Positions 18,512-28,031 are shown, counted from the stretch's first letter. The stretch is 64,000 nucleotides of DNA from Hymenobacter sp. 15J16-1T3B (GCF_020711235.1 NZ_JAJFAV010000003.1:421918-485917); one strand, 5' to 3'. A program made the numbers and translations. The notes: generated by a model not told the origin, from the sequence alone.

Positions 18512-20219
18512 GCACGCGCCACGCCCCGCCGCCGACCTGGCCCGTGAAAACGAGGAGCTGCGCCACCGCCTGCAGGAGGCCGAAGAGCTTATCACGGCCA
18601 TTCGCACCGGCACCATCGACGCGCTGGCCGTGCAGGCGCCCGAGGGGCCGCGCATTTTTACCCTCGAAGGCGCCGACCAGAGCTACCGCGACCTGATCGA
18701 GCAGATGAACGAGGGGGCGTTGCTGCTGAGCCAGAACGACACCGTGCTCTATTGCAACGCCTGCCTGGCCGGTTTGCTGAAAGCGCCGCTGGAAACCATG
18801 ATGGGCGCCTCGTTCCGCGACTTTGTGCCCGCCGACTACCTCGGCTACTGGCAGGATCTGCTGACGACGGGCTGGGCCGGCAAAAGCAAGGGCGAAATGC
18901 CCTTGCTGGCTCTCGACGGCCAGCAGCGCCCGGTGGCCGTGGCCCTGAACGTGCTGCTGTTCAACCAAACGCCGGTGCTGGCCATCATCATCACCGACGT
19001 ATCGGAGCAGCGCGAAATCAACGCCATCCGGGCCCGGGTAAGCGAGCAAAACGCTCTGCTGGAGCGCCAGCAGGAAACCCTGCGCACCCAGGCCCTGGCC
19101 CAGCGCGCCGCCGAGCAAACCGCCGCCGAAACCAGCCGCATCCTCGAAGGCATTCCGCACATTGCCTGGACGGCCAACCCCGCCGGCCGCAATACTTACC
19201 TCAACCACCGCTGGTTTGAGTACACCGGCCACGATTCCCACTCTGATTCGGCCCACAGCTTCAGCGCCCTCATTCACCCGGATGATTTGCCGGCCGCCGT
19301 GCAGCGCTGGCAGGAATGCATCGGCAGCGGCGAGGCGCTGGAAATCGAATGCCGCATCCGCAGCGCCAGTGGGGACTACCGCTGGATGCTGGGCCGGGCG
19401 CTGCCTTCACGTAACGAGCAGGGCGACATTATTCAGTGGATCGGCGCCTACACCGACATCCACGAGCACAAAATGGCCCAGCAACGCGTGGCTGAAACCC
19501 AGCAGCAGTTGCGCGCCAGCAATGAGCAACTGCTGCGCATCAACCGCGACCTGGACAACTTCATTTACACCGCCTCCCACGACCTGAAAGCCCCCATCAA
19601 CAACATCGAAGGTCTGCTGGCGGCCTTGCTAGCCGAGCTGCCCGCCGAGTTGATGGCCGGGCCCGCCGTCGAGCCGCTGGTGGGCATGATGCAGGACTCG
19701 GTTGACCGCTTTAAGCGCACCATCGAGCACCTGACCGAAGTGACGCGCCTGCAGAAGGAGCACGAGCAGCCGCCGGTGCTGGTGGAGCTGGCCCCCGTGG
19801 TGCAGGCGGTGCGGCTGGACCTGACGCCCTTGCTCGAAGCCGCCGGCGCCGAGCTGGAAGTGGACGTGGCCCGCTGCGGTCCGGTGCGGATTTCGGAGAA
19901 GAACCTGCGCTCGGTGGTGTACAACCTGCTCTCCAACGCCCTCAAATACCGCCACCCCGACCGCCCGCCCCGCGTGCGCGTGCGCTGCCGCGCCAGCGAC
20001 GAATACCAAGTGCTGACCGTCGAGGACAACGGCCTGGGCCTGCAGGTGGCCGGCAACGCCAAGTTGTTTGCCATGTTTCAGCGTTTCCACGACCACGTCG
20101 AGGGCTCGGGCATCGGTTTGTACATGGTCAAGCGCATCATGGAAAACGCCGGCGGGCGCGTGGACGTGGAGAGTACCGTGGGCGCAGGTTCAATATTTTC
20201 CGTGTACTTCCGCCGCTAA
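18504..20219 (+). CDS. PAS-domain sensor histidine kinase
   Basis: A 571-residue soluble kinase without membrane segments. A short coiled coil (residues 10-30, ENEELRHRLQEAEELI) leads into a PAS domain (~50-165), a linking helix, a second PAS/PAC domain (~215-335; HIAWTANPAGRNTYLNHRW), then HisKA with phospho-acceptor H359 (YTASHDLKAPINN) and an HATPase domain (NLLSNALKYRHP; VEDNGLGL; GSGIGLYMVKRIME). HisKA/ATPase are like those of bacteriophytochrome- or SasA-type kinases. It overlaps the second kaiB-like gene by 8 bp and is followed by a response regulator, so it probably reads out KaiC/KaiB state; this link is inference from position. Confidence 0.9.
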   Translation: MTEHAPRPAADLARENEELRHRLQEAEELITAIRTGTIDALAVQAPEGPRIFTLEGADQSYRDLIEQMNEGALLLSQNDTVLYCNACLAGLLKAPLETMMGASFRDFVPADYLGYWQDLLTTGWAGKSKGEMPLLALDGQQRPVAVALNVLLFNQTPVLAIIITDVSEQREINAIRARVSEQNALLERQQETLRTQALAQRAAEQTAAETSRILEGIPHIAWTANPAGRNTYLNHRWFEYTGHDSHSDSAHSFSALIHPDDLPAAVQRWQECIGSGEALEIECRIRSASGDYRWMLGRALPSRNEQGDIIQWIGAYTDIHEHKMAQQRVAETQQQLRASNEQLLRINRDLDNFIYTASHDLKAPINNIEGLLAALLAELPAELMAGPAVEPLVGMMQDSVDRFKRTIEHLTEVTRLQKEHEQPPVLVELAPVVQAVRLDLTPLLEAAGAELEVDVARCGPVRISEKNLRSVVYNLLSNALKYRHPDRPPRVRVRCRASDEYQVLTVEDNGLGLQVAGNAKLFAMFQRFHDHVEGSGIGLYMVKRIMENAGGRVDVESTVGAGSIFSVYFRR

Positions 20220-20284
20220 CTTGCGTATGCCTTCCTGCGCGGGCGCAAAGCGCCCGCGTCACCCGCCCTCTCACACCGCTTGCA

Positions 20285-20707
20285 ATGTCTCTTCCTGCCT
20301 GTATTCTGCTTGTCGACGACGACCAAACCACGAACTATCTCAACCGCCTGCTGCTGAAGCGCCTTGCCATAGCCGATGAATTGTTGGTAGCCCAAAACGG
20401 GCTCGAAGCGCTGGAAGTGCTGCGCACGCACCGCCCGCAATCCGAATCGGGAGCCCCCGTGCTGGTCTTTCTCGACGTTAAAATGCCCGTAATGGACGGG
20501 TTCGAGTTCTTGCAGGCCTACGAGCAGCTGCCCGCCGCCGACAAGGCCCAAACGGTTATCGTGATGCTGACTACGTCGCTGCACCCGCACGACGTGGAGC
20601 GTATGCAGCAGCTCAACATTGGCGGCTTCCTAAACAAGCCGCTTACCAAGGAAAAAGTCGACGCGGTGCTGCAGCGGCATTTTCCGCAGCCCGTCTCTGC
20701 GGACTAG
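20285..20707 (+). CDS. Single-domain response regulator (CheY-like)
   Basis: A 140-residue receiver domain with no output domain. The acidic pocket is LLVDDDQTTNYL, the phospho-acceptor is D64 (VFLDVKMPVMDGFEF), followed by MLTTS and the conserved Lys in FLNKPLTKEKV. It is typical of Bacteroidota receivers that are paired with PAS kinases. It lies 65 bp after the kinase gene and ends the kai operon at a strong terminator. With no DNA-binding domain, its output must run through a protein partner or serve as a phosphate sink or relay. Confidence 0.9.
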   Translation: MSLPACILLVDDDQTTNYLNRLLLKRLAIADELLVAQNGLEALEVLRTHRPQSESGAPVLVFLDVKMPVMDGFEFLQAYEQLPAADKAQTVIVMLTTSLHPHDVERMQQLNIGGFLNKPLTKEKVDAVLQRHFPQPVSAD

Positions 20708-21149
20708 GCATTCAAGCTCCGAATACGTACCGCCCGCCGCGGCCCCCGAAACGGGCCGCGGCGGGCGGTTTTCGTTTGCAAAGCCATGTGCTAATCATGT
20801 TAGTTTTGCTCTGGTCTAATGATGAATAGGTTGGCGCTTTTTTGTTCTCGCAATAAGGTTTTGACTAATTTTTTTAGGAACTTTATGTGCGACTTCCGCC
20901 TTGCTTCCTGTTGTGCTCTGCTCGCTAAACGGTACTTTTGAAGGCCATTGTCCCGGCCCGATAAGTGCCCGGGCGAGTAGGCCCGTCCTGCGTTTTCCTG
21001 CTTTTTGCGTTTACCAGATGAGTTAACTCTTACGTTTGCGGCCGGCGCACCAATCCCACGCCAGCCATGTTTAAAGGAGCCTTCGGCGGCTGAGCGGCTG
21101 CTGAGGAGAGGTACAAGAACAATAACCGTGGCCCAAGCCACCCCCGCGC
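20708..21149. other. 442-bp gap: kai terminator and parC leader
   Basis: Contains the kai operon terminator, then an AT-rich stretch (20790-20930) with a candidate parC promoter: TTG at 20776-20778, 22-nt spacer, TAGTTTTG at 20801-20808. That would give parC a ~330-nt leader. A minus-strand open frame here (20800-21156) has no recognisable features. Confidence 0.5.
20730..20772 (+). terminator. Terminator of the kai operon
   Basis: Perfect 16-bp stem (CCGCCCGCCGCGGCCC at 20730-20745, complement at 20753-20768) followed by TTTT. One of the strongest terminators in the window. Confidence 0.85.
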
Positions 21150-24110
21150 GTGTCAAACGACAACCACACCCCCGACGAGCAGAACCTGAACGGACAAGAC
21201 CCCGAGTTGTTCGGCGTCGGGGACACCATTGATTTTGGGGCCGCAGCTGCCGCGGCCGACGACGAAACCGCTGCCGAAGACGCTGCGCCCGCCCTGGGCC
21301 CCGACGGCGAGCCGCTGGCCGAAGCCGACGAGCCCAGTCTGGAAGGCGAAGCTGCCGACGCGGACGACGCCACCGACGAGGCCGTCGTGGTGCAGGCCGA
21401 AGAAGGCGACTTCAAGCCCGGCGAAACCATCCACGACATCAGCAGCATCGGCGGCATGTACCAGAACTGGTTTCTGGACTACGCCTCGTACGTGATTCTG
21501 GAGCGCGCCGTGCCCGCCATCGAGGACGGCCTCAAGCCCGTGCAGCGCCGCATCCTGCACGCCATGAAGGAAATGGACGACGGCCGCTTCAACAAAGTGG
21601 CCAACGTCATCGGGCAGACCATGCAGTACCACCCGCACGGTGATGCATCGATTGGCGACGCCATCGTGAACCTGGGCCAGAAGGACCTGCTGATCGAAAC
21701 CCAGGGCAACTGGGGCGACGTGCGCACCGGCGACGGCGCCGCCGCGCCCCGCTACATCGAAGCCCGCCTCTCGAAGTTTGCCCTCGACGTGGTCTTCAAC
21801 CCCGATACCACCGAGTGGCAGGCCAGCTACGACGGCCGCAAGCGCGAGCCGGTAACCCTGCCGGTGAAATTCCCGCTGCTGCTGGCGCAGGGCATTGAGG
21901 GCATTGCCGTAGGCCTGTCGACCAAGATCATGCCCCACAACTTCCGCGAGTTGTGCAAGGCCTCGATTGACGTGCTCAAGGGCCGCGACATCATTCTGTA
22001 CCCGGACTTTCCGACGGGCGGCCTCTGCGACATTTCGAACTACAACGGGGGCCTGCGCGGCGGTAAGCTGCGCCTGCGCGCCACCATCGAGAAGGTCGAC
22101 AAGACCATGCTCATCATCCGCGACGTGCCCTACGGGACCACGACGACCGGCGTGATGGAAAGCATCGTGAAGGCCTCGGAAGCCAACAAAATCAAGATCA
22201 AGAAGGTGGTGGACAACACCGCCGCCGTGGTCGAAATCCAGGTGCACCTGCCCGCGGGCGTGTCGCCGGATCTGACCATGGACGCGCTGTACGCCTTCAC
22301 CGACTGCGAAATCAGCCTTTCGCCCAACACCTGCGTCATCATCGACGAGAAGCCGCGCTTCGTGGCCGTCGAGGACATGCTCAAGCTCAGCACCAGCAAG
22401 ACGCTGCGCCTGCTGGAGCGCGAGCTGGAAATTCGCCAGGACGAGCTGCAGGAGCGCTGGCACTCGGCGTCGCTGGAGAAAATCTTCATCGAGAACCGCA
22501 TCTACCGCAAGATCGAGGAGTGCGAGACCTGGGAGCAGATCCTGGAAACTATTGACGCCGGCCTGAAAAAGTACGTGCGCATCGACGGCGAAAAGGAAAA
22601 GGCCAACGACACGCGCATCGTGCTGCGCCGCGCCATCACGGAGGAGGACCTGACGCGCCTGACGGAAATTCGCATCAAGCGCATTTCCAAGTACGACGGC
22701 TTCAAGGCCGACGAGTACATTCAGAAGCTGGAAGCCGAGCTGGCCGAGGTGGCCGACAACCTCGCCAACCTCACCCGCTACGCCATCCGCTACTTCGAGG
22801 GCCTGCTCAAGAAGTACGGCGACGGCAAGGAGCGCAAAACCGAGCTGCGCACCTTCGACGTGGTGACGGCCCAGAAAGTGGCCGTGGCCAACCAGAAGCT
22901 CTACGTGAACCGGCAGGACGGCTTCGTGGGCCACGGGCTGAAGAAGGACGAGTTCGTGTGCGACTGCTCGGACCTGGACGACATCATTGCCATCCGCCGC
23001 GACGGCTCCTTCGTGGTGACCAAGATTGCGGAGAAGACCTTCGTGGGCAAGGACATCCTGCACGTGGGCGTCTACAACAAAAACGACGACCGGCTGGTGT
23101 ATAACATGATCTACGTGGACGGTCCCTCGCAGATTAGCTACGCTAAGCGCTTCCTCGTGACGGGCATCACCCGCGACAAATCCTACGACTTGACCAAGGG
23201 CGGCAAGAACTCCAAGGTGCTCTACATGACGGCCAACCCCAACTCGGAGTCGGAAATCGTGTCGGTGCAGCTCTCCGACAAAGCCCCGGCGCGGGTGAAG
23301 CAGTTCGACTTCGACTTTGCCGAGCTGGCCATCAAGGGCAAGGGTTCGATGGGCAACATCGTGACCAAGCAGCCGGTCAAGAAGATTACCCAGAAGTCCA
23401 AGGGCGACTCTACGCTCGGCGGCCGGGAGGTGTTCTTCGACGAAGTGGTGGGCCGCCTCAACACCGGCGGGCACGGCCGCTTCCTCGGCACCTTCGACAC
23501 GGACGACGCGGTGCTAGCCATCTACAAGGACGGGACCTACGAGCTGACCGCGCCCGACCCCGCCATTCACTTCGTGATGCGCGACTTGGTGCTGCTGCGC
23601 AAGTTCGAGCCCGACACGGTCATCAACACGGTGTACCTGGAAGGCGAGACCAAGACGCACTACGTCAAGCGGTTCCGCATCGAGACGAGCACTCTGGCCA
23701 AGCGCTTCCTCTTCATCCCCGAAACCAAGGGCACGCACTTGCTGGTGGCCACCTGCGGCGTGGCGCCCGAAATCGAGGTGAAGGTGCAAAAGGAGAAGAA
23801 AGGGGAGAAGCTCTCGGAGCGCTTGCACCTGCACGAGTTCATCGACGTGAAGGGGTGGAAGGCCATGGGCAACAAGCTCAACTACTTCAAGGTGCTCGGC
23901 GTGGAGCTGCTCACCGACGAAGGCCCCGAGCCGGAGCGCAAGGCCCAGGCCAAGCGCAAGGGCCCGGCTACCATTCCGCGTCCGGCCGCTACGCCCGACG
24001 CCGAGCCCCTGCCCGAGCACGACGGACCGGTGGAAATTTCGGCCGAGGAAGTGGAGCGCGCCCAAGCCCTGCTGCAGCGCAAGCCCAAGTCACAGATGAC
24101 GTTGTTTTAG
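21150..24110 (+). CDS. parC: DNA topoisomerase IV subunit A
   Basis: The DNA-cleaving subunit of topoisomerase IV, partner of the ParE encoded upstream. Domains: an unusual ~85-residue acidic, Ala-rich N-terminal extension; the winged-helix/tower core from YQNWFLDYASYVILERAVP; the quinolone-region HPHGDASIGDAIV; catalytic Y202 (APRYIEARLS); and a beta-pinwheel C-terminal domain with DRSYDL-like repeats. It is 986 residues, longer than E. coli ParC (752) and typical of Bacteroidota. The start is GTG at 21150; ATG starts do not occur until inside conserved sequence, so either GTG is right or the extension is not translated. The C-terminus ends KSQMTLF. Confidence 0.92.
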   Translation: MSNDNHTPDEQNLNGQDPELFGVGDTIDFGAAAAAADDETAAEDAAPALGPDGEPLAEADEPSLEGEAADADDATDEAVVVQAEEGDFKPGETIHDISSIGGMYQNWFLDYASYVILERAVPAIEDGLKPVQRRILHAMKEMDDGRFNKVANVIGQTMQYHPHGDASIGDAIVNLGQKDLLIETQGNWGDVRTGDGAAAPRYIEARLSKFALDVVFNPDTTEWQASYDGRKREPVTLPVKFPLLLAQGIEGIAVGLSTKIMPHNFRELCKASIDVLKGRDIILYPDFPTGGLCDISNYNGGLRGGKLRLRATIEKVDKTMLIIRDVPYGTTTTGVMESIVKASEANKIKIKKVVDNTAAVVEIQVHLPAGVSPDLTMDALYAFTDCEISLSPNTCVIIDEKPRFVAVEDMLKLSTSKTLRLLERELEIRQDELQERWHSASLEKIFIENRIYRKIEECETWEQILETIDAGLKKYVRIDGEKEKANDTRIVLRRAITEEDLTRLTEIRIKRISKYDGFKADEYIQKLEAELAEVADNLANLTRYAIRYFEGLLKKYGDGKERKTELRTFDVVTAQKVAVANQKLYVNRQDGFVGHGLKKDEFVCDCSDLDDIIAIRRDGSFVVTKIAEKTFVGKDILHVGVYNKNDDRLVYNMIYVDGPSQISYAKRFLVTGITRDKSYDLTKGGKNSKVLYMTANPNSESEIVSVQLSDKAPARVKQFDFDFAELAIKGKGSMGNIVTKQPVKKITQKSKGDSTLGGREVFFDEVVGRLNTGGHGRFLGTFDTDDAVLAIYKDGTYELTAPDPAIHFVMRDLVLLRKFEPDTVINTVYLEGETKTHYVKRFRIETSTLAKRFLFIPETKGTHLLVATCGVAPEIEVKVQKEKKGEKLSERLHLHEFIDVKGWKAMGNKLNYFKVLGVELLTDEGPEPERKAQAKRKGPATIPRPAATPDAEPLPEHDGPVEISAEEVERAQALLQRKPKSQMTLF

Positions 24111-24165
24111 GGCAGTGAGGGCGCGGCGCGTGGATAAAGCACGTGCGCCTTGCCTGTCTAATTAA

Positions 24166-24223
24166 ACCGCGGCCCGGTCCGGTTGTCTAGCTCAAAGGGC
24201 GGACGGCGGGACCGGGCCGCGGT
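24166..24223 (+). terminator. Hairpin after parC
   Basis: Perfect 15-bp inverted repeat, ACCGCGGCCCGGTCC at 24166-24180 and its complement at 24209-24223, with a 28-nt loop, 56 bp beyond parC. T-richness after it is weak. Confidence 0.6.
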
Positions 24224-24297
24224 GCGTTTGCAGCCTTTTGGCGCTGAAATCGTATCTTACTCTGCCGAACCACCCGTGGGCGCCTACTGTGACCGTT

Positions 24298-25119
24298 ATG
24301 CTACCCGTCCGTTTTCGTTTGTTGCTCACGCGCCGCCTGCTGCCGGGCTTGGTGTGCTGCGCCCTGACGAGCCCGGCCGCCCGGGCCGATGACCCCAAGG
24401 ACGCGCCCAATGCCGTGGACGTATCAGCTTTGCTGCGCGAGGCCAAGGCCTTGCAGTTGCAGTACCGCGAATCGGCCGCTTTGGCCCGCTACGAGCAAGT
24501 GTTGGGGGCGTTTCCGCGCAACTACGAGGCGCTCTGGCAAGCGGCCGTGCTCAGCGTCAACATCGGCACGCGCTACACCGATGAAAGCCGCCGCGGGGCC
24601 TACTACACTTCCGCCCGGCAATTTGCCGACCGTGCGTACGCCGTCAACCCCAAGGGCGGCGAAGCCAACTATGCCGTGGCGCTGACGCTGGCCCAGCAAG
24701 CCACCATCCGCAGCGCCCGCGACCGGTTGAGCCTCTACAAAAGCATGAAGCCCTACGTGCTCCGCGCCGTGGAATACAGCCCAACCATGCCGGAAGCTTG
24801 GCAGGTACTCGGGCGTTGGAACTACCGCGTGGCGCACCTCAACTTGGTTGAGCGGGCCTATTGCCGGCTGTTGTTGGGTGGTCCGCCCACCGGCGCTTCT
24901 AACACCAAGGCCATGGAAGCCCTGCGGCGCGCCCACAACCTGGACCCCTGCCGCATTCAGTACTACTACGACTTGGCCCGCGTGTACCAAAACCAGCGCC
25001 TGCTGCAGTCGGCCCGCGAGGTGCTGAAGGAAGCCGCCGAGGTGCAGCCCATGACGGGCGAGGAGCTGGAAATCAGCCGGCGCTGCCGCAACATGCTGGA
25101 GCAGCTAGAACGCAGCTAG
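24298..25119 (+). CDS. Exported TPR-like protein
   Basis: A 273-residue protein with a signal peptide (LLLTRRLLPGLVCCALTSPAARA) and helical repeats of TPR character (SALLREAKALQLQYRESAALARYEQVLGAFPRNYEALW; YDLARVYQNQRLLQSAREVLKEAAEV). It resembles Bacteroidota periplasmic TPR proteins of unknown role. Start ATG 24298 was preferred over GTG 24289; the frame is open further upstream to 24238 but without a signal-peptide-like start. It is followed by a terminator, so probably monocistronic. Confidence 0.75.
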   Translation: MLPVRFRLLLTRRLLPGLVCCALTSPAARADDPKDAPNAVDVSALLREAKALQLQYRESAALARYEQVLGAFPRNYEALWQAAVLSVNIGTRYTDESRRGAYYTSARQFADRAYAVNPKGGEANYAVALTLAQQATIRSARDRLSLYKSMKPYVLRAVEYSPTMPEAWQVLGRWNYRVAHLNLVERAYCRLLLGGPPTGASNTKAMEALRRAHNLDPCRIQYYYDLARVYQNQRLLQSAREVLKEAAEVQPMTGEELEISRRCRNMLEQLERS

Positions 25120-25145
25120 CGGCCCCGTTTTGGAGAGCAAGCCCA

Positions 25146-25177
25146 ACCGGACGGCCCGCCAGCCGTCCGGTTTTATT
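25146..25177 (+). terminator. Rho-independent terminator
   Basis: ACCGGACGGC (25146-25155) pairs with GCCGTCCGGT (25162-25171), loop of 6, followed by TTTATTT. Ends the TPR-like gene. Confidence 0.85.
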
Positions 25178-25261
25178 TGGGAGGGGCCCAACGGTTTACC
25201 CGAAATTCCAGTTAACTTATTAGGCGGGGCAGTCGGGTACTTTCGGCTGCGCAGCGGCACC

Positions 25262-26704
25262 ATGAGCCATTCGGTCGAAGGGAAGCTGTGCGTCTGCCTA
25301 GGGCTGCTGTTCTGCTTGGTCCTGGGGCAAACTGCCGCGGCGCAAACCAATGCCGACGTAGCCGCTCAGCTGCGCCAGCGCCTCGCGGCACCCGCGGCGG
25401 CCGACAACGAGATGGGGGCCGAGCTGCAGCGCTTTTACGCGCAGGTCAACTATGCCCCGGTCTGGACCACCGCTACCGGCCCCCGCGCCGCCGCCACGGC
25501 CGGGCTAAAGCTGCTGCGGCAAGCGCGCGACTACGGCCTGCGCTCCGACAACGCCGCCCAGCAGGCGCCAGCGCGGGTCCTCGACTCGCTGGCGCTGCCC
25601 GCGCTGGACTCGGCGGCCCGGCTGAGCGGCCGCGTGCGGGCCGAGCTGCTGCTCACCGCCCAGCTGCTGCAGTTCACCACCCAACTACGCCGCGGCCATG
25701 TGCGGCCCGAAAGTCTGCAACCAACCACTTGCACTGCCGATTCGACCTTTGACCCGGTATTCTGGCTACTCTCCGCCCGCAGCTGCGCCGATTTCAGCCG
25801 GCAGGTGCTGGCCGCGCAGCCGCAAAGCCGCAGCTACGTGCGCTTGCTAGGGGCCTGGCAGCGCCTGCTGCGCACCGATTCGGCCGCGGCCCGGCGCCAG
25901 CAGTGGCTGGTGGCGGCCAACCTGCAGCGCCTGCGCTGGGAACCCGCAGCCGACTCCTTGTATTGCGTGGTCAATATCCCGGCCTACAGCCTGCAGGTGG
26001 TACGCCGCACCAAAGTGCTGCGCACGTGCCGGGTGGTAGTGGGGGCGCCGGCCACGCCCACCCCCGAACTGTGCAGCCGCATCCGGTTCTTCGAAACGTC
26101 CCCGCGCTGGAACGTGCCGCGCAGCATTGCCACCCGCGAAATGCTGCCCCAATTGCGCCGCAACCCGGGCTTCCTAGACGATAACAACTACATACTCTAC
26201 GACCGGCAAGGGCGGGTACCCAACCCGCGCCGCATCAACTGGAAAGAGGTGTCGGCCGAGTCGTTTCCCTACGTCATCCGGCAGGCCGCCACCAGCGACA
26301 ATGCCCTTGGCAACGTGGTGTTTCGCTTCCCCAACCCACACGACATCTTCCTGCACGATACGCCGGCCCGCCGGGTTTTCAGCCAACCCAAGCGCGCCCT
26401 CAGCCACGGCTGCATCCGCTTGCAAAACCCCTTGCAGTTGGCCGTGTTCCTGCTGCGGCACGACTTCGCTGACCAACCCAGCCGGGCCCAGCGCAACGTA
26501 GAACGCATGTGGGACAGCGTCTACGGCGGCTACAGCAAGTATTTTCCCTTGCGCTACCCCGTGCCCGTGTACGTGCGGTACCTCACCTGCCACGCCGACG
26601 ACGGCCCCAGCTTGCGTCAGCTACCCGACATCTACGGGCGTGATGCGACGCTGATAGCGGCCTTGCGCGGGCAGGTGGCCGAGGGGGCCATGGCCGGGGA
26701 GTAG
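25262..26704 (+). CDS. L,D-transpeptidase, YcbB/LdtD type
   Basis: An exported 480-residue peptidoglycan L,D-transpeptidase. After a signal peptide (LLFCLVLGQTAAAQ) comes the YcbB-type N-terminal scaffold (FYAQVNYAPVW), a helical region and the YkuD catalytic domain with YSLQVVRRTKVLRTCRVVVG, IFLHDTP and the active-site SHGCIRL (H382, C384). Such enzymes form 3-3 crosslinks or attach proteins to peptidoglycan. The frame is open 44 codons upstream, but ATG 25262 starts the signal peptide and lies ~25 bp after a TACTTTCG promoter-like box. Confidence 0.92.
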   Translation: MSHSVEGKLCVCLGLLFCLVLGQTAAAQTNADVAAQLRQRLAAPAAADNEMGAELQRFYAQVNYAPVWTTATGPRAAATAGLKLLRQARDYGLRSDNAAQQAPARVLDSLALPALDSAARLSGRVRAELLLTAQLLQFTTQLRRGHVRPESLQPTTCTADSTFDPVFWLLSARSCADFSRQVLAAQPQSRSYVRLLGAWQRLLRTDSAAARRQQWLVAANLQRLRWEPAADSLYCVVNIPAYSLQVVRRTKVLRTCRVVVGAPATPTPELCSRIRFFETSPRWNVPRSIATREMLPQLRRNPGFLDDNNYILYDRQGRVPNPRRINWKEVSAESFPYVIRQAATSDNALGNVVFRFPNPHDIFLHDTPARRVFSQPKRALSHGCIRLQNPLQLAVFLLRHDFADQPSRAQRNVERMWDSVYGGYSKYFPLRYPVPVYVRYLTCHADDGPSLRQLPDIYGRDATLIAALRGQVAEGAMAGE

Positions 26705-26725
26705 CGGGCGTTGGGGCCTGGTGCG

Positions 26726-26733
26726 TACCTTTG
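26726..26733 (+). promoter_or_regulatory. -7 promoter element (TACCTTTG)
   Basis: Exact TAnnTTTG, 27 bp before the GTG chosen for the TPR lipoprotein. It lies inside the longest open frame, which argues against the upstream GTG at 26721 as the start. Confidence 0.75.
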
Positions 26734-26759
26734 CGCCGTCTGCTTGCCCACCGACCGCC

Positions 26760-27941
26760 GTGTTTCCATCCGTTTGCCGTTTGCTGCCCTTGCTGCTGGC
26801 GCCTTTGCTGCTGGCTTGCGGCGACGCTGCGCCCGGCGAAGAACAGCCCGACACCATGGTCGACCTGAGCACGGTGCGCAGCGGACCCGAAATCCAGGCT
26901 AACGAGCTGAACGGCGCCATTGCCCGCCAGCCGCGCAACCCCGTGCTCTACGCCCGCCGGGCCGACTTTCGGGTCAAGGACGGCCAGCTCGACGCGGCGC
27001 TGGACGACATTAACCGCGCCATTGAGCTGGACGACGAGCCCCCCGGGGAGTTCTTTTTGACCAAGGCCCGCGTGCTGCGCGCTCAGGGCAAGCTGCAGGC
27101 CGCCATTGATGCCACGGCCCAAGCCCAGCAGCGCGGCTACAACCCGCCGGAACTGCACTTGCTGCTCGGCGAAACCAACCTGGCCGCCCGCCGCTACACC
27201 ACTGCCCTCGACTACCTCGACCGCGTGCTGCGCGAAGACGCCGACAACGCCGCCGCGCTGTTTTACAAGGGCCTCGTGTACGCCAACTTGCGCGACACCG
27301 TCCAGGCACTCGATTACCTGCGCGCCAGCGCCGCCCGCGCCCCGCGCCTGCCCGAGGTGCTGCACCAAACGGCCTACCTGCTCAACGCTAACCGCCAGCC
27401 CCTGGCCGCCGCGCCCTACATCGAAAGCGGGCTGCGCGCCGACCGCAGCTACGCCGCCCTTTGGTATGACCGCGGCCGCGTGTTTGACTTCGCCGGCCAG
27501 CCCGACAGCGCCGCCCGCCAGTACGCCCGCGCCACCCGGCTCGACAGCACCCTCTACCGCGCCGACTACCGCCTTGGCCTCTACCACTACAAGGGCAAGC
27601 GGTACGCCCAGGCCATTCGCCCGCTCAGCCGGGCCCGCCGCCGCAGCCAGTACCTGCCCGACGTGGGCCTGATGCTGGCCGAAAGCTACGAGTCGGTAGG
27701 GCAAACGCAGTCCGCTTGGATTGCCTACCGGGCGCTGGTGAAGCAGTTTCCCGGCAACCGGCACTACACGTACAAGGTCTGGAAAGTGGGCCAGCGGCTG
27801 CCCAACCGCCAGCTGGACTCGCTCAAGATGGTGTACGGCGCCCCGCCCTTGCCCCAGCCGCGCCGGGTGCCCTCCACCGTCCCGACCACCATCGAGCCGC
27901 TGGAGGTCAAGCCCCCGACGTTGCTCACGCCCGCCAATTAG
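26760..27941 (+). CDS. TPR-repeat lipoprotein
   Basis: The 393-residue product begins MFPSVCRLLPLLLAPLLLAC, a lipoprotein signal peptide with lipobox LLAC, then a run of tetratricopeptide repeats (for example NPVLYARRADFRVKDGQLDAALDDI; AALFYKGLVYANLRDTVQALDYL; AALWYDRGRVFDFAGQPDSAARQY). TPR lipoproteins of this kind scaffold envelope complexes, including gliding and secretion; the partner here is unknown. GTG at 26760 was chosen because the TACCTTTG box lies upstream of it. The gene is 55 bp after the L,D-transpeptidase gene. Confidence 0.8.
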   Translation: MFPSVCRLLPLLLAPLLLACGDAAPGEEQPDTMVDLSTVRSGPEIQANELNGAIARQPRNPVLYARRADFRVKDGQLDAALDDINRAIELDDEPPGEFFLTKARVLRAQGKLQAAIDATAQAQQRGYNPPELHLLLGETNLAARRYTTALDYLDRVLREDADNAAALFYKGLVYANLRDTVQALDYLRASAARAPRLPEVLHQTAYLLNANRQPLAAAPYIESGLRADRSYAALWYDRGRVFDFAGQPDSAARQYARATRLDSTLYRADYRLGLYHYKGKRYAQAIRPLSRARRRSQYLPDVGLMLAESYESVGQTQSAWIAYRALVKQFPGNRHYTYKVWKVGQRLPNRQLDSLKMVYGAPPLPQPRRVPSTVPTTIEPLEVKPPTLLTPAN

Positions 27942-28031
27942 CGGTGGTGAATTAATGTGCCCGTGGCGGCGTTACCGGCTCAGCAATGCCCATTTATCGG
28001 CTTTCCGCGTGGTTTGTGCCCGCGAAGCTGC

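Noticed and set aside
20800..21156. 118-codon minus-strand open frame before parC
   Set aside because: Basic, repeat-free sequence without recognisable features, lying over the likely parC promoter and leader.
21153..23474. 773-codon minus-strand open frame opposite parC
   Set aside because: Antisense shadow of parC; no start context and no family resemblance.
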